DNA from: Pseudoalteromonas umbrosa
Lineage (GTDB): Bacteria > Pseudomonadota > Gammaproteobacteria > Enterobacterales > Alteromonadaceae
Direction of reading: 5' to 3'
DNA length: 64,000 bases
NCBI RefSeq assembly: GCF_030125375.1
Contig: NZ_JASJUU010000001.1
Coordinates: 558,001 to 622,000 of the forward strand
The position numbers and the translations under genes were made by a program. Positions 9,286-17,422 of the stretch are shown piece by piece (the stretch's first letter is position 1; every line of letters begins with the position of its first letter). The notes under the pieces are model-generated. The model had not been told where the DNA came from. It saw only the letters and a program-made list of their open reading frames with translations, and did no database searches.

Positions 9286-10512
9286 TCATAAGAACCAGCG
9301 CCATACGATAAATAATAAAGAAAACGACACAAGGTATATTAGACCTAGTACAGCAAAGACTTTGACAGCCTTTGGCTGTGAGTCATATATATCACCCCGT
9401 ATCAAAGATAAATTAAGCCAAGCGAAAAATGGTGTAGTTAAAAATGACATCGTCATGGCAAACATCAACATGTCTTTCAAATTCCCCTTGAAGAACAAAA
9501 TGACTATCATGCCAAGAGCTGATTGTATAGCAATGACCACGGACAGACTGTATTTTTTGTTATGCGGTTTGATGATTTTTAATGATTCATCTAACGTTCT
9601 TGCGTAGCCATCTAGTACAGTTAGTGTTGTACCAAACATGCATAGAAATGCGACGACTGCAATCAACCAACGTGACCATTCCCCTATGGTAAGGGCGTAC
9701 ATATCAATGAGCTGTTTTGAGAATGCGACACCTGCCAATTCAATTTTTTGTTCCTGACCGTATTGCAGTAGTACGCCGAGCACAAAAAACATCAAAGCCA
9801 GTATTAAGGTCATAGCATAACCTAAATTGAAATCAAACAAGCTTTGCTTTTTGGTCAGTGTATTGTTTCTTAGTTTGCTTTTAAGCCATAAAGAGTTTAT
9901 CGCTGAAATCTCAATAGGGGCTGGCATCCACCCCATTAAAGCAACCATAAAGCCAAGTAAGGCCAATTCGTATGGTGAAGGTGCAACCTGTGGAGCAGGG
10001 TGTGCAGGGCCATTGGCGAGCGTAACGACAAGGGCAGCAGTTGTTGCGACACACAGCAAAGCCATAATGACTTTACTTGCGTTATCTAATACTTTGTAAT
10101 GCCCAAAAATGAGGATCCCAAGGCATACAAACAGTAAGCCAAAGCTCAGCGTCGTGAGGGCCAAGTCGCCCGGTAAAATATATTGGAGTAAAGCAGCTGT
10201 AAGGAGTAAGACACCCGCCGTGTTAACCACTGCAGCGAGTAAATTGATGATAAAAAACAAATAGAATAGGGATGGGTTTTTATCTTTATAGCCTTGCACC
10301 AAACTTTGCTTGCTGTGCAAAGTGTATTCAACTCCAAAACGGAAAAATGGGTATTTTAAAACGTTGACTATCACAATAAGCCACAATAGCTGCCAGCCGA
10401 ATAGGGCGCCAGCTTGTGTTGCAGCGACTAAATGCGATCCCCCTACGGCAGCGGTGGCCATTAATATGCCTGGCCCGAGCGCCTTAGATTTTGAGATTAT
10501 GCCTGATAACAC
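9286..10512 (-). CDS. NRAMP-like metal ion transporter, non-canonical TM1 motif
   Basis: An inner-membrane transporter of 408 residues with about eleven hydrophobic segments. The N-terminus GPGILMATAAVGGSHLVAAT aligns with TM1 of NRAMP divalent-metal transporters. In place of the metal-binding DPGN motif it has GGSH, and TM6 has GWMPAPIE in place of the usual MPH motif. This variant belongs to a recognised NRAMP-family side branch (Nramp family Mn/Fe transporter in automatic annotation), whose substrate is uncertain. It ends 19 bases from the bidirectional hairpin after yfcL. The LysR gene upstream is transcribed in the same direction with an 82-base gap, so partial co-transcription is possible. 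Confidence 0.82.
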   Translation of the reverse strand: MLSGIISKSKALGPGILMATAAVGGSHLVAATQAGALFGWQLLWLIVIVNVLKYPFFRFGVEYTLHSKQSLVQGYKDKNPSLFYLFFIINLLAAVVNTAGVLLLTAALLQYILPGDLALTTLSFGLLFVCLGILIFGHYKVLDNASKVIMALLCVATTAALVVTLANGPAHPAPQVAPSPYELALLGFMVALMGWMPAPIEISAINSLWLKSKLRNNTLTKKQSLFDFNLGYAMTLILALMFFVLGVLLQYGQEQKIELAGVAFSKQLIDMYALTIGEWSRWLIAVVAFLCMFGTTLTVLDGYARTLDESLKIIKPHNKKYSLSVVIAIQSALGMIVILFFKGNLKDMLMFAMTMSFLTTPFFAWLNLSLIRGDIYDSQPKAVKVFAVLGLIYLVSFSLLFIVWRWFL

Positions 10513-10594
10513 GTTGTTTCCTTGTTTTTGTTTGCTATGTTAGCGCGTGTAAAAAATTATCCAAGTGAAAACTTTGTAAGTACGGTTGTTTGTT

Positions 10595-11479
10595 TTACTG
10601 AGCAAATCGCTCTGCCTTAAAGTACATTTTCACAAATTGAATAAATGTTTTTAGCTTGTGTGATGGCAATGTACTTTGCGGGTAGAAAAGATACATGCCA
10701 TTGCTTTTTTGCTCAGTATATTCATCGAGTACTGTGCTCAATACACCAGTATTTATTTCTTTCTTGACAAAGTAATCGGCAATTCGAATTAAACCGGAAC
10801 CTTGTAATGCATATTGTTTGGCTAAGTTGTTGTCATTACTAGATAGCCAGCCGGAGACTGTGACTTTTTCGCTATTAAATGGCCAACAGGACTGTCCATT
10901 AACAACAATGCATTCTTGGTTAGTTAAATCACTCGGGGTATTGATATTCTGATGCGTTGTTATGTACTGCGGTGAGGCAACGATAATATGTTGGTAATCA
11001 AACAATTTTGCTGCCACCATATCGAGCGGTGGGGTAGTTGTTGCTCTAAATGCCAAGTCATAATCTTTGGTATTTAAATTGTGTGTTGTGTAACTGGCAT
11101 CGATATCAAACTCGACATTTGGGTGCTGTTTTTTAAATTCAGCACAAAGGGTTGGCAGATATACTTGAGCAAACATACGTGGCGCGGTTAGCCTTATAAC
11201 GCCCTCTACCTTCTCATTGTTTATGTTACGCTCTAAATTAAACAGCTGGGTTCGAATGGCTTTTCCTTGCTCGAATACTTGCACACCGTACTGGGTTAAC
11301 TTTACATTGCGAGTCGTTCTGATCAGTAGGGGGGTATTCAATACTTGCTCAAAGCGTTTAATTTTTTCAGATAATTGCCCTTTAGAAATCCCAAGCGCTT
11401 TTGCGGCCTTAGTGTAATTAAGTTCTTCAGCGAGCTTTACGAAAAGCATTAATAATTCAATACGTTTGTGTTCATTCAC
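10595..11479 (-). CDS. LysR family transcriptional regulator
   Basis: A 294-residue DNA-binding regulator. The N-terminal winged helix-turn-helix spans about residues 8-66, with the recognition region NYTKAAKALGISKGQLSEKIKRFE, and a substrate-binding domain covers about 90-290. It is divergent from the aldo/keto reductase at 11604. In LysR families the divergently transcribed neighbour is usually the regulated gene, so control of the reductase is a reasonable inference. The effector is unknown. Confidence 0.9.
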   Translation of the reverse strand: MNEHKRIELLMLFVKLAEELNYTKAAKALGISKGQLSEKIKRFEQVLNTPLLIRTTRNVKLTQYGVQVFEQGKAIRTQLFNLERNINNEKVEGVIRLTAPRMFAQVYLPTLCAEFKKQHPNVEFDIDASYTTHNLNTKDYDLAFRATTTPPLDMVAAKLFDYQHIIVASPQYITTHQNINTPSDLTNQECIVVNGQSCWPFNSEKVTVSGWLSSNDNNLAKQYALQGSGLIRIADYFVKKEINTGVLSTVLDEYTEQKSNGMYLFYPQSTLPSHKLKTFIQFVKMYFKAERFAQ

Positions 11480-11518
11480 GGGATTTAATCCAGAATTTAT
11501 TGTTTATTATATTGAACA

Positions 11519-11528
11519 TAGAATTCTA
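11519..11528. promoter_or_regulatory. Candidate operator in the LysR / aldo-keto reductase divergent region
   Basis: The perfect 10-base palindrome TAGAATTCTA lies in the AT-rich 124-base gap between the two divergent genes. Its position suits a LysR-type binding site, but the motif is short and could be chance. Confidence 0.25.
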
Positions 11529-11603
11529 ATATTAACTCTTCTATTCAAAATAAAGAACAATATCATATAGGCACTAAGTTATTTCGACTAGCTGGAATAA
11601 AGT

Positions 11604-12572
11604 ATGAAAACAACATTACCAATTCAAAAGTATTTTCCTACAGTGGGACCAATCGCTTATGGATGCATGGGGCTTGGGGGCCAAGGACCACACTTAACAG
11701 GTACAGATGTCATGCAGGCACATAGCGTGATTGATTGTGCTTTAGAGTCCAATATCTGTTTTTTTGACCATGCGGATATATATCGTGATGGCCGTGCGGA
11801 GCAAGTGTTTGGCAAAGTACTCTCAGAAAGGCCCGATTTAAGAGCGAACATGGTGATTCAATCAAAGTGCGGTATTCGAAAAAAAAATGATGAGCACGTT
11901 GGTCGATATGACTTTTCGAGCCAGTGGGTGCAGCACTCTGTAGATGGGATATTGTCGCGCTTGAATATCGAATATCTTGATGTACTTATGCTACATCGCC
12001 CAGATCCCTTAATGCAGGTTGACGAATTAGCAGAACAAATCTTTCATCTAAAAAAGCAAGGTAAAATCAACCATATAGCTGTATCTAATATGAACCTGCA
12101 TCAAATGTCTTTCTTACAAAGCGCTTTAGATATGCCCATAATTTCGAACCAGATTGAGATAAGCTTGGCAAAGCTTGATTGGTTGAATGATGGGGTAATG
12201 GTAGGTAGTCAGGGTAATCACTTAGTTGACTTTGTAAGTGGTACTTTAGAGTACTGTCAACAGCATGAAATTCAATTGCAAGCATGGGGTAGCATGGCAA
12301 AAGGGCAATTTTCTGAACAAGGGTTATACTCAGATGAGCTAAGAGTACGAAAAACCTCACAATTAGTTAAAAATTTAGCGCACAAATACCATGTGAGCGG
12401 TGAGGCTATCGTACTGGCATTTATATTACGCCATCCAGCTAAGGTTCAGCCAGTGATTGGTACAACCCAAGAGAGACGGATTAAGAATGCGGTAGAGGCG
12501 ATAGATGTTTGTCTTGAGAGAGAAGATTGGTATAACCTATATGTCACCTCAAGAGGGAATCCTCTACCCTAA
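11604..12572 (+). CDS. Aldo/keto reductase, YdhF-like
   Basis: A cytoplasmic NAD(P)H-dependent oxidoreductase with a (beta/alpha)8 fold and 322 residues. The catalytic tetrad is visible: Asp55 and Tyr60 in FFDHADIY, Lys88 in QSKCG and His131 in LHRPDPL. The segments HRPDPLMQVDELA and NQIEIS closely follow E. coli YdhF, whose substrate is unknown. The gene is divergent from the LysR regulator at 11479 and lies 38 bases before the phosphatase-fold gene at 12611, which may share its transcript. Confidence 0.9.
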   Translation: MKTTLPIQKYFPTVGPIAYGCMGLGGQGPHLTGTDVMQAHSVIDCALESNICFFDHADIYRDGRAEQVFGKVLSERPDLRANMVIQSKCGIRKKNDEHVGRYDFSSQWVQHSVDGILSRLNIEYLDVLMLHRPDPLMQVDELAEQIFHLKKQGKINHIAVSNMNLHQMSFLQSALDMPIISNQIEISLAKLDWLNDGVMVGSQGNHLVDFVSGTLEYCQQHEIQLQAWGSMAKGQFSEQGLYSDELRVRKTSQLVKNLAHKYHVSGEAIVLAFILRHPAKVQPVIGTTQERRIKNAVEAIDVCLEREDWYNLYVTSRGNPLP

Positions 12573-12610
12573 AGAAGATATAGTGAAATCATAGAGTAAG
12601 GGGTATAACT

Positions 12611-13099
12611 ATGACAACGCACCCATTTGATAAGTTACAGACAGAGTCAGGATACACATTCTTTTTGACGCCCTGCCCAGGTACCCAAGGTGTCGCGTTA
12701 TTTTCCAGTTTAAAACAGCTTAAAGAAGCGAATGTAGCAGGTGTGATCACTTTAATGAGTGATGAAGAACTGATACAAAGCGGAGTAACTGGTTTGGAAG
12801 CTGGGTGCGCAAGTGTTGAGTTATTTTGGTGGCAATTCCCTATCTCGGACGATGGCATACCTACAGAAGTTTTTAAGCGCCGTTGGCGCAAGCATCTACA
12901 TCAAATATTGCATGTAATTACGCAAGGGAAAACGGTTGCCGTGCATAGTAAGGGAGGCTCGGGCCGAACATGTTTGATGATAGGCTTATTGTTGTTAGCA
13001 CTTGGGCATACCAAAGCACAATCTAGGCAGCTAGTCTCAAGGGTGTGGCCAAATGCATTAAGTAACCCCACTCAATCTCAGTTTTTCGAGTGCTTTTAA
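12611..13099 (+). CDS. Tyrosine/dual-specificity phosphatase-fold protein with catalytic Cys replaced by Ser
   Basis: A 162-residue protein of the CDKN3/dual-specificity phosphatase type. The phosphate-binding loop is recognisable as VHSKGGSGRTC (residues 111-121), including the conserved Arg119. The expected nucleophilic Cys of the HCxxGxxR signature is Ser113 (codon AGT). A plausible general-acid Asp lies in FPISDDGIP (80-81). Normal cysteine phosphatase chemistry should therefore be lost, while phospho-ligand binding may remain, as in substrate-trapping mutants. The reading frame is otherwise intact, which argues against simple decay. It follows the aldo/keto reductase by 38 bases and a hairpin lies after its stop. 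The fold call is firm; biological role is unknown. Confidence 0.8.
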   Translation: MTTHPFDKLQTESGYTFFLTPCPGTQGVALFSSLKQLKEANVAGVITLMSDEELIQSGVTGLEAGCASVELFWWQFPISDDGIPTEVFKRRWRKHLHQILHVITQGKTVAVHSKGGSGRTCLMIGLLLLALGHTKAQSRQLVSRVWPNALSNPTQSQFFECF

Positions 13100-13513
13100 C
13101 CCTCTTTTTTATTAGATGGATTTTTCCATCTAATACTTCTCGATTCGATAAAAAGTGTAGTGTTATTTCTTAACTCAACACTCTATTTAGTACCTTATTG
13201 TTTTTAATAAAGATTTTTCAGGCTTCGACGGTTTTGTAATAACTTAATCCGATGTAAATGCTTCTCTCTGGTCGTATCAGTTGTTTACCTGTATGAATTT
13301 AATGCTTTTTTTGAAATTTTTAAGATTTGTTGTCCCTTTTTTTGTATAATACCAAAAGCTCATTTTTTGCACCTTTACTAGAGCTTTTGTTTAGATATTG
13401 GTAATAATGAGTGCAACTTTTGACATGGTCACTAGCTCTAACTAGGTACTTTAGTACTGGTTTTCCAGGGATGCTTGCTTATGACAGCTCGATACACACC
13501 ACTGGAGTGTTTT
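13100..13513. other. Intergenic region with two inverted repeats
   Basis: No gene is apparent in about 410 bases. A perfect hairpin ATTAGATGGA (13111-13120) / TCCATCTAAT (13125-13134) directly follows the phosphatase-like gene. It lacks a T-run after the stem, so it is at best a weak terminator. A second inverted repeat, CAAAAGCTC (13353-13361) / GAGCTTTTG (13381-13389), lies in the probable leader of the next gene. Confidence 0.55.
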
Positions 13514-14566
13514 ATGCAACTATTTGAAACTGATACAACTCGCTTTACAAACGGTGCTCGCCCACTGGCTGCCTATGTACTATTCACCTTGCTGCTTTTG
13601 TTGCTCACCCTGTTAAGTTTCCCAAGTAAAGCCATGGTTGTGATGTCAGGGGAGTTAGATAAGCATTTAAAGTCATATAACTATGGGACAAAGGCTGACA
13701 ACAAATGGGTTCAACCAAGTCATGAATATCAGCAAAAGTTTCATGTTTTATTTGAGGCTTTTCATCAGCAAAATTGGTTATTAGCAAGCGACTTGGCTGA
13801 TGAATTAGACTATCGAGTTATCCAATTTAATGATGTAGATACGGACAAGACCTACTTTTTACTTCAAGAAAAGTATCAATTACCGAGTGAAAGGTTCATC
13901 GGTGGGGGTACTTATGTGTTAAATACCTCTGGTACTAATGCCGTATTACAAGCGCCTCATCCAAAAAGAGATTCGTTTACAGGTACACAGGCCATAGACG
14001 CGTTTTTATATACGCAAACCAAGTTACTTATGTTAGCAGGCACTCGACGTGATAGCAGTCATGAGATGAGTGAGTGTACTGGTACTAATTATTCAGCCAG
14101 TGATGTAGCGCATCAGACAGAGTCCTTGTTTCAAGTAGTACATGAATATATGAGTGACTTTGACCAAGCAACTATATTTATTCAGTACCATGGCTTTGGT
14201 AAAACAACGCGTGCAAAACTTCAAGCACAATGTGGTACTGACAATGATCTGATGCTTAATTTAAGCGAAACGGTGCGTTATTCGACGGACCCTCAAGAGC
14301 ACAGTATTTTGCACTCTATACGCCGCAGTGTAGAAAGTGAAGGTGTTATTAAGGCTTGTGTATATGGTAATGACACAAAAAGCTTAGGTGGTACGTGGAA
14401 TGTACAAGGGCGTCATAGCAATGATTCTGTAGATAGCTGCCATAAAAGTGCAGATGCATCTTCTAAGCGTTTTATTCACCTTGAACAAAGCTATGGGGTC
14501 AGGAAATATCACAGAGCTGCCATGCAAAGGCACCTCAAAGACGCATTAGACGAATACTTTCAGTAA
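13514..14566 (+). CDS. Membrane-anchored or secreted protein of unknown function, possible hydrolase
   Basis: I do not recognise a named family with confidence. The start is placed at the ATG at 13514 because GGAG lies 6 bases upstream; in-frame TTG 13475 and ATG 13481 would add 13 or 11 residues. This gives 350 residues. A strongly hydrophobic segment (about 17-40) is a signal peptide or anchor. The rest is predicted soluble and periplasmic or extracellular. Conserved-looking polar clusters are APHPKRD (His149), RRDSSHE, VVHEYM (His210) and IQYHGF (His226). The spacing of His/Asp/Glu clusters recalls zinc amidohydrolases of the N-formylglutamate-hydrolase type, but this is a weak resemblance. 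A strong terminator follows the gene, so it is probably monocistronic. Confidence 0.7.
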   Translation: MQLFETDTTRFTNGARPLAAYVLFTLLLLLLTLLSFPSKAMVVMSGELDKHLKSYNYGTKADNKWVQPSHEYQQKFHVLFEAFHQQNWLLASDLADELDYRVIQFNDVDTDKTYFLLQEKYQLPSERFIGGGTYVLNTSGTNAVLQAPHPKRDSFTGTQAIDAFLYTQTKLLMLAGTRRDSSHEMSECTGTNYSASDVAHQTESLFQVVHEYMSDFDQATIFIQYHGFGKTTRAKLQAQCGTDNDLMLNLSETVRYSTDPQEHSILHSIRRSVESEGVIKACVYGNDTKSLGGTWNVQGRHSNDSVDSCHKSADASSKRFIHLEQSYGVRKYHRAAMQRHLKDALDEYFQ

Positions 14567-14590
14567 TTCATCTCCCACCTCAGTAAACCA

Positions 14591-14628
14591 AGTTGCTAAA
14601 GAGATTTGTCGCTCTTTAGCAACTTTTA
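14591..14628 (+). terminator. Terminator after the unknown secreted-protein gene
   Basis: A long inverted repeat, AGTTGCTAAAGAG (14591-14603) / CTCTTTAGCAACT (14612-14624), has an 8-base loop and is followed by TTTT. It lies 24 bases after the stop of the gene ending at 14566. Confidence 0.85.
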
Positions 14629-14817
14629 TGATCTAAAATGGTCTCTTACAGCCTTTAATAAATCCAGTTTAAGGTGCGATTGAAATAGCTAAAAAACACA
14701 TCATGCTTTTCTAATGAGTGAAGACAGTCTCATGCTGGTACCCATCCTTTGCTTTTTATACTCTTTCATGTAGCTTAGTATTTGTTCAATCGAATAAGAG
14801 TATATAAGGAAGTAAAA

Positions 14818-15201
14818 ATGCGTGAGAGCGAAAAAGCTGCACTCATAAACCAATATATCGAAAGCTATAACGCGTTTAATATTCAAGCTATGCTGTCTTT
14901 ATTTGACGAGAGTATTGTGTTTGAAAATGAAGGTAATGGTGAGGTGAATGTAAGGGTTGAGGGAAAGCAAGAGTTTGAAAATCTTGCCAAAGAATCTGCA
15001 AAGTTGTTTCGTCAAAGAAAGCAAACAGTGACGAACTTGATTGTGAACGGGACGACTGCCCAAATAAACATTGATTATTTAGGGGTGCTCGCTGTCGATT
15101 TACCTAACGGCATGAAGGTAGGAGATGAGCTTACAATACAAGGTAAGTCTTACTTTGAATTTAAAAATGAAAAAATTAGCTATATTAAAGATATAAGCTA
15201 A
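14818..15201 (+). CDS. NTF2-like / SnoaL-type small protein
   Basis: A 127-residue cytoplasmic protein of the NTF2-like superfamily. It has the typical N-terminal helix (INQYIESYNAFNIQAMLSLFDESIVFEN), followed by a curved beta-sheet ending in GKSYFEFKNEKISYIKDIS. Such proteins include ketosteroid-isomerase-like enzymes and binding proteins, so function cannot be deduced. The ATG at 14818 is chosen because AAGGAAG lies 6 bases upstream; an in-frame TTG at 14782 would add 12 residues without such a site. It is convergent with the gene at 15280. Confidence 0.8.
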   Translation: MRESEKAALINQYIESYNAFNIQAMLSLFDESIVFENEGNGEVNVRVEGKQEFENLAKESAKLFRQRKQTVTNLIVNGTTAQINIDYLGVLAVDLPNGMKVGDELTIQGKSYFEFKNEKISYIKDIS

Positions 15202-15221
15202 GTAATGTGCTCTTAATTGCT

Positions 15222-15255
15222 CTTGTGTAGCCAAGTAAAATATCGACTACACAAG
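15222..15255. terminator. Hairpin between convergent genes ending at 15201 and 15280
   Basis: A 9-base inverted repeat CTTGTGTAG (15222-15230) / CTACACAAG (15247-15255) with a 16-base loop. There is no strong T-run, so terminator function is likely but not certain. Confidence 0.5.
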
Positions 15256-15279
15256 GTAATATTGAAATAAAATGCAAGC

Positions 15280-17286
15280 TTATAACTTGATATAGGGTAA
15301 TAAGCTATGCTTTTCATCTGTCCATTGTGCGGTTGACTGGTTGGTAAATGCATATCTATCTACGAGTGTGGATACTGGCATTGACTGCAGGAATTCTTCA
15401 TTACTTGTCATGATGACCCATTTTGACCCTAACTGGGAATTTTCATCTTCTTGATAATCAAAAAGCAATATTGATTTATTAAAGCGTAAGCTTTGATTTG
15501 CCATGACTGGCATGAGGTCAATATGATTGTTGGAAATATGCATAATTAATACACCGTTGTTGTGCATCCTTTGCCAATATAGCTCAAACGCTTCAATAGT
15601 GAGTAAATGCGTTGGAATAACATCACTGGTAAATGCATCAATAACGATCGCATCTTGTTGAAAGGTGCTTTGGGAAATCTCTGTAGCAAGCAATTGTCGG
15701 CCGTCACCTATTTTCACGTTGATACTGGCTAAACTATTATTTAGATAGCTGAAATACTTTTTAGCAACTTTGAAAACAGCCGAGTTTAATTCATAGAAAG
15801 TTATCGTATCATGCTTTTTTCCATACTGTGCAAGCACACCTGCGCCTAGACCAATAATACCCATGTTTATTGGCCCGTTCGCTTGTAAGACCTCAATCGC
15901 TTTAGCAACGCCGGTATTTTTGTGGTAGTAGCCGTTGTCTGAACTTATATCAGTCATGAGTTCGTAACCGTGAATTGTTGTCCCATCTATAAGGCGGCGC
16001 TCAATTGTATTGTTAATTGTAATGTCCTTAACGGTTAGCATGCCATAAAAGTTCCTTTCGGTTATCAAGTTAAGTTTTGTATACGCATTATTTAATAAGA
16101 CGAAGGCACAAATAAATGACACGAATATACTTATGTATCCGAGCTTTATGTATTTAGATACAGAGCTTTGTGTGCAGAGATAGATATGTAAAGAAAAAAT
16201 CGCGATGAGGGTGAGAGGGTATTCTATAGGCAAGTTAAAGGTTACTGGCGCTATAACTGAACTTGTTAAACTGCCAAGTACACTGCCAAAAGCAATGCAA
16301 ACATAGAAAGATGTCATCGAGTATTGGTTCGGCGCAATTCGCCTTAGCTCTCTGTGGCAGCTAAATGTACAAATAAATAATATGAGTCCGTACATGCTAA
16401 ATTGAGCGACAGCATTAAATTTACTACCTAAGAAATACATTAAAATGCCAGCCAAAGTCGCAAATATTAAAGCGGAGTAGGAATAAAAACTACGACTTTT
16501 CACTGGAAGTGCAAAAGCAATGATAAAGGTGATTAAGTAAATCGCTAAAGGTATAACCCAAGTTAAAGGCATTGGCGGAATGTTAATGTTAATCATAAAA
16601 GTGGTAGAGCTCAAAAGTAGAGAGCTCAGTGCTGCCAAACTGATACATCGAAAATGATTATGGAAAATAACCGTCGTAGGCCGTATTTGGTTAACCCATA
16701 TCTTTTGAGATATTTTTTTTATTATTAATGTAGTAAGTGCGAAGAATAGCGTCACTAATACGGTCAAAGTGAAAAACCATAACTCTTTGAGTGTGGTAAG
16801 CCCAAAGTAAACTTCAAAAAAAAAGGGAAAAGTAAGCAAAGCGACAAGTGAGCCAAAATTTGAGAGTGCATACCATTGATAAGGTACAGGACTTTGATTT
16901 AATAAACAGTACCATTTTTGTAGCAGCACGGATGTGGTACTTAACATGATAAAAATAGGGCCTATTTGAGCGGCAAGTGACACAATGACTGACCAAGTAG
17001 GTGGCAGCATATCGAGAATACTTTTTTCAATGTGAGTATAAGTCACAGCCACAGCTAGGATTAATAGAGTGAAGTGCAGTGTAACTTGCCACTGTAGTCG
17101 TAAGTGACGAATAAAGTGGATGTATAAGTAGCCTAATAACACACACGTCTGAAAGAAAAATAAGCCAGCGGACCAAACAGACGCTCCACCGCCAAATTGA
17201 GGTAGTTGTTCTTTAGATAAAATAGGTTGGATTTGAAATAATAAAAATGCACTAAGTAAAATTATTAAGGTAAAGAGTACAGCCAT
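15280..17286 (-). CDS. Membrane-fused spermidine-synthase-like protein
   Basis: A 668-residue protein with two parts. The first 410 or so residues are a polytopic membrane domain with about a dozen hydrophobic helices, starting LFTLIILLSAFLLFQIQPILSK. The C-terminal third is a Rossmann methyltransferase-like domain of the spermidine/spermine synthase family. It includes MGIIGLGAGVLAQYG, FYELNSAVFKVAKKYF, VKIGDGRQLL and AIVIDAFTSDVIPTHLLTIEAF. The architecture matches fused MFS/spermidine-synthase proteins, whose substrate is poorly known; polyamine synthesis is a homology-based guess. It is divergent from the winged-helix regulator at 17423 with a 136-base gap. Confidence 0.85.
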   Translation of the reverse strand: MAVLFTLIILLSAFLLFQIQPILSKEQLPQFGGGASVWSAGLFFFQTCVLLGYLYIHFIRHLRLQWQVTLHFTLLILAVAVTYTHIEKSILDMLPPTWSVIVSLAAQIGPIFIMLSTTSVLLQKWYCLLNQSPVPYQWYALSNFGSLVALLTFPFFFEVYFGLTTLKELWFFTLTVLVTLFFALTTLIIKKISQKIWVNQIRPTTVIFHNHFRCISLAALSSLLLSSTTFMININIPPMPLTWVIPLAIYLITFIIAFALPVKSRSFYSYSALIFATLAGILMYFLGSKFNAVAQFSMYGLILFICTFSCHRELRRIAPNQYSMTSFYVCIAFGSVLGSLTSSVIAPVTFNLPIEYPLTLIAIFSLHIYLCTQSSVSKYIKLGYISIFVSFICAFVLLNNAYTKLNLITERNFYGMLTVKDITINNTIERRLIDGTTIHGYELMTDISSDNGYYHKNTGVAKAIEVLQANGPINMGIIGLGAGVLAQYGKKHDTITFYELNSAVFKVAKKYFSYLNNSLASINVKIGDGRQLLATEISQSTFQQDAIVIDAFTSDVIPTHLLTIEAFELYWQRMHNNGVLIMHISNNHIDLMPVMANQSLRFNKSILLFDYQEDENSQLGSKWVIMTSNEEFLQSMPVSTLVDRYAFTNQSTAQWTDEKHSLLPYIKL

Positions 17287-17422
17287 TATTCATTCTTGTT
17301 ATTTATTTGAGTGAGAGGACAGCGTGTATTAAATCGTTTTATCGAAGCTATAAAATCTAGCTAGAGATTGTCTTAAGAAAAGCTTAGTATATGAATTGTA
17401 AGCTTATTTAGGAGTCGTTAAG

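Noticed and set aside
13111..13134. Perfect hairpin after the phosphatase-like gene as a rho-independent terminator
   Set aside because: No T-run follows the stem on either strand, so it is described only as part of the intergenic region.
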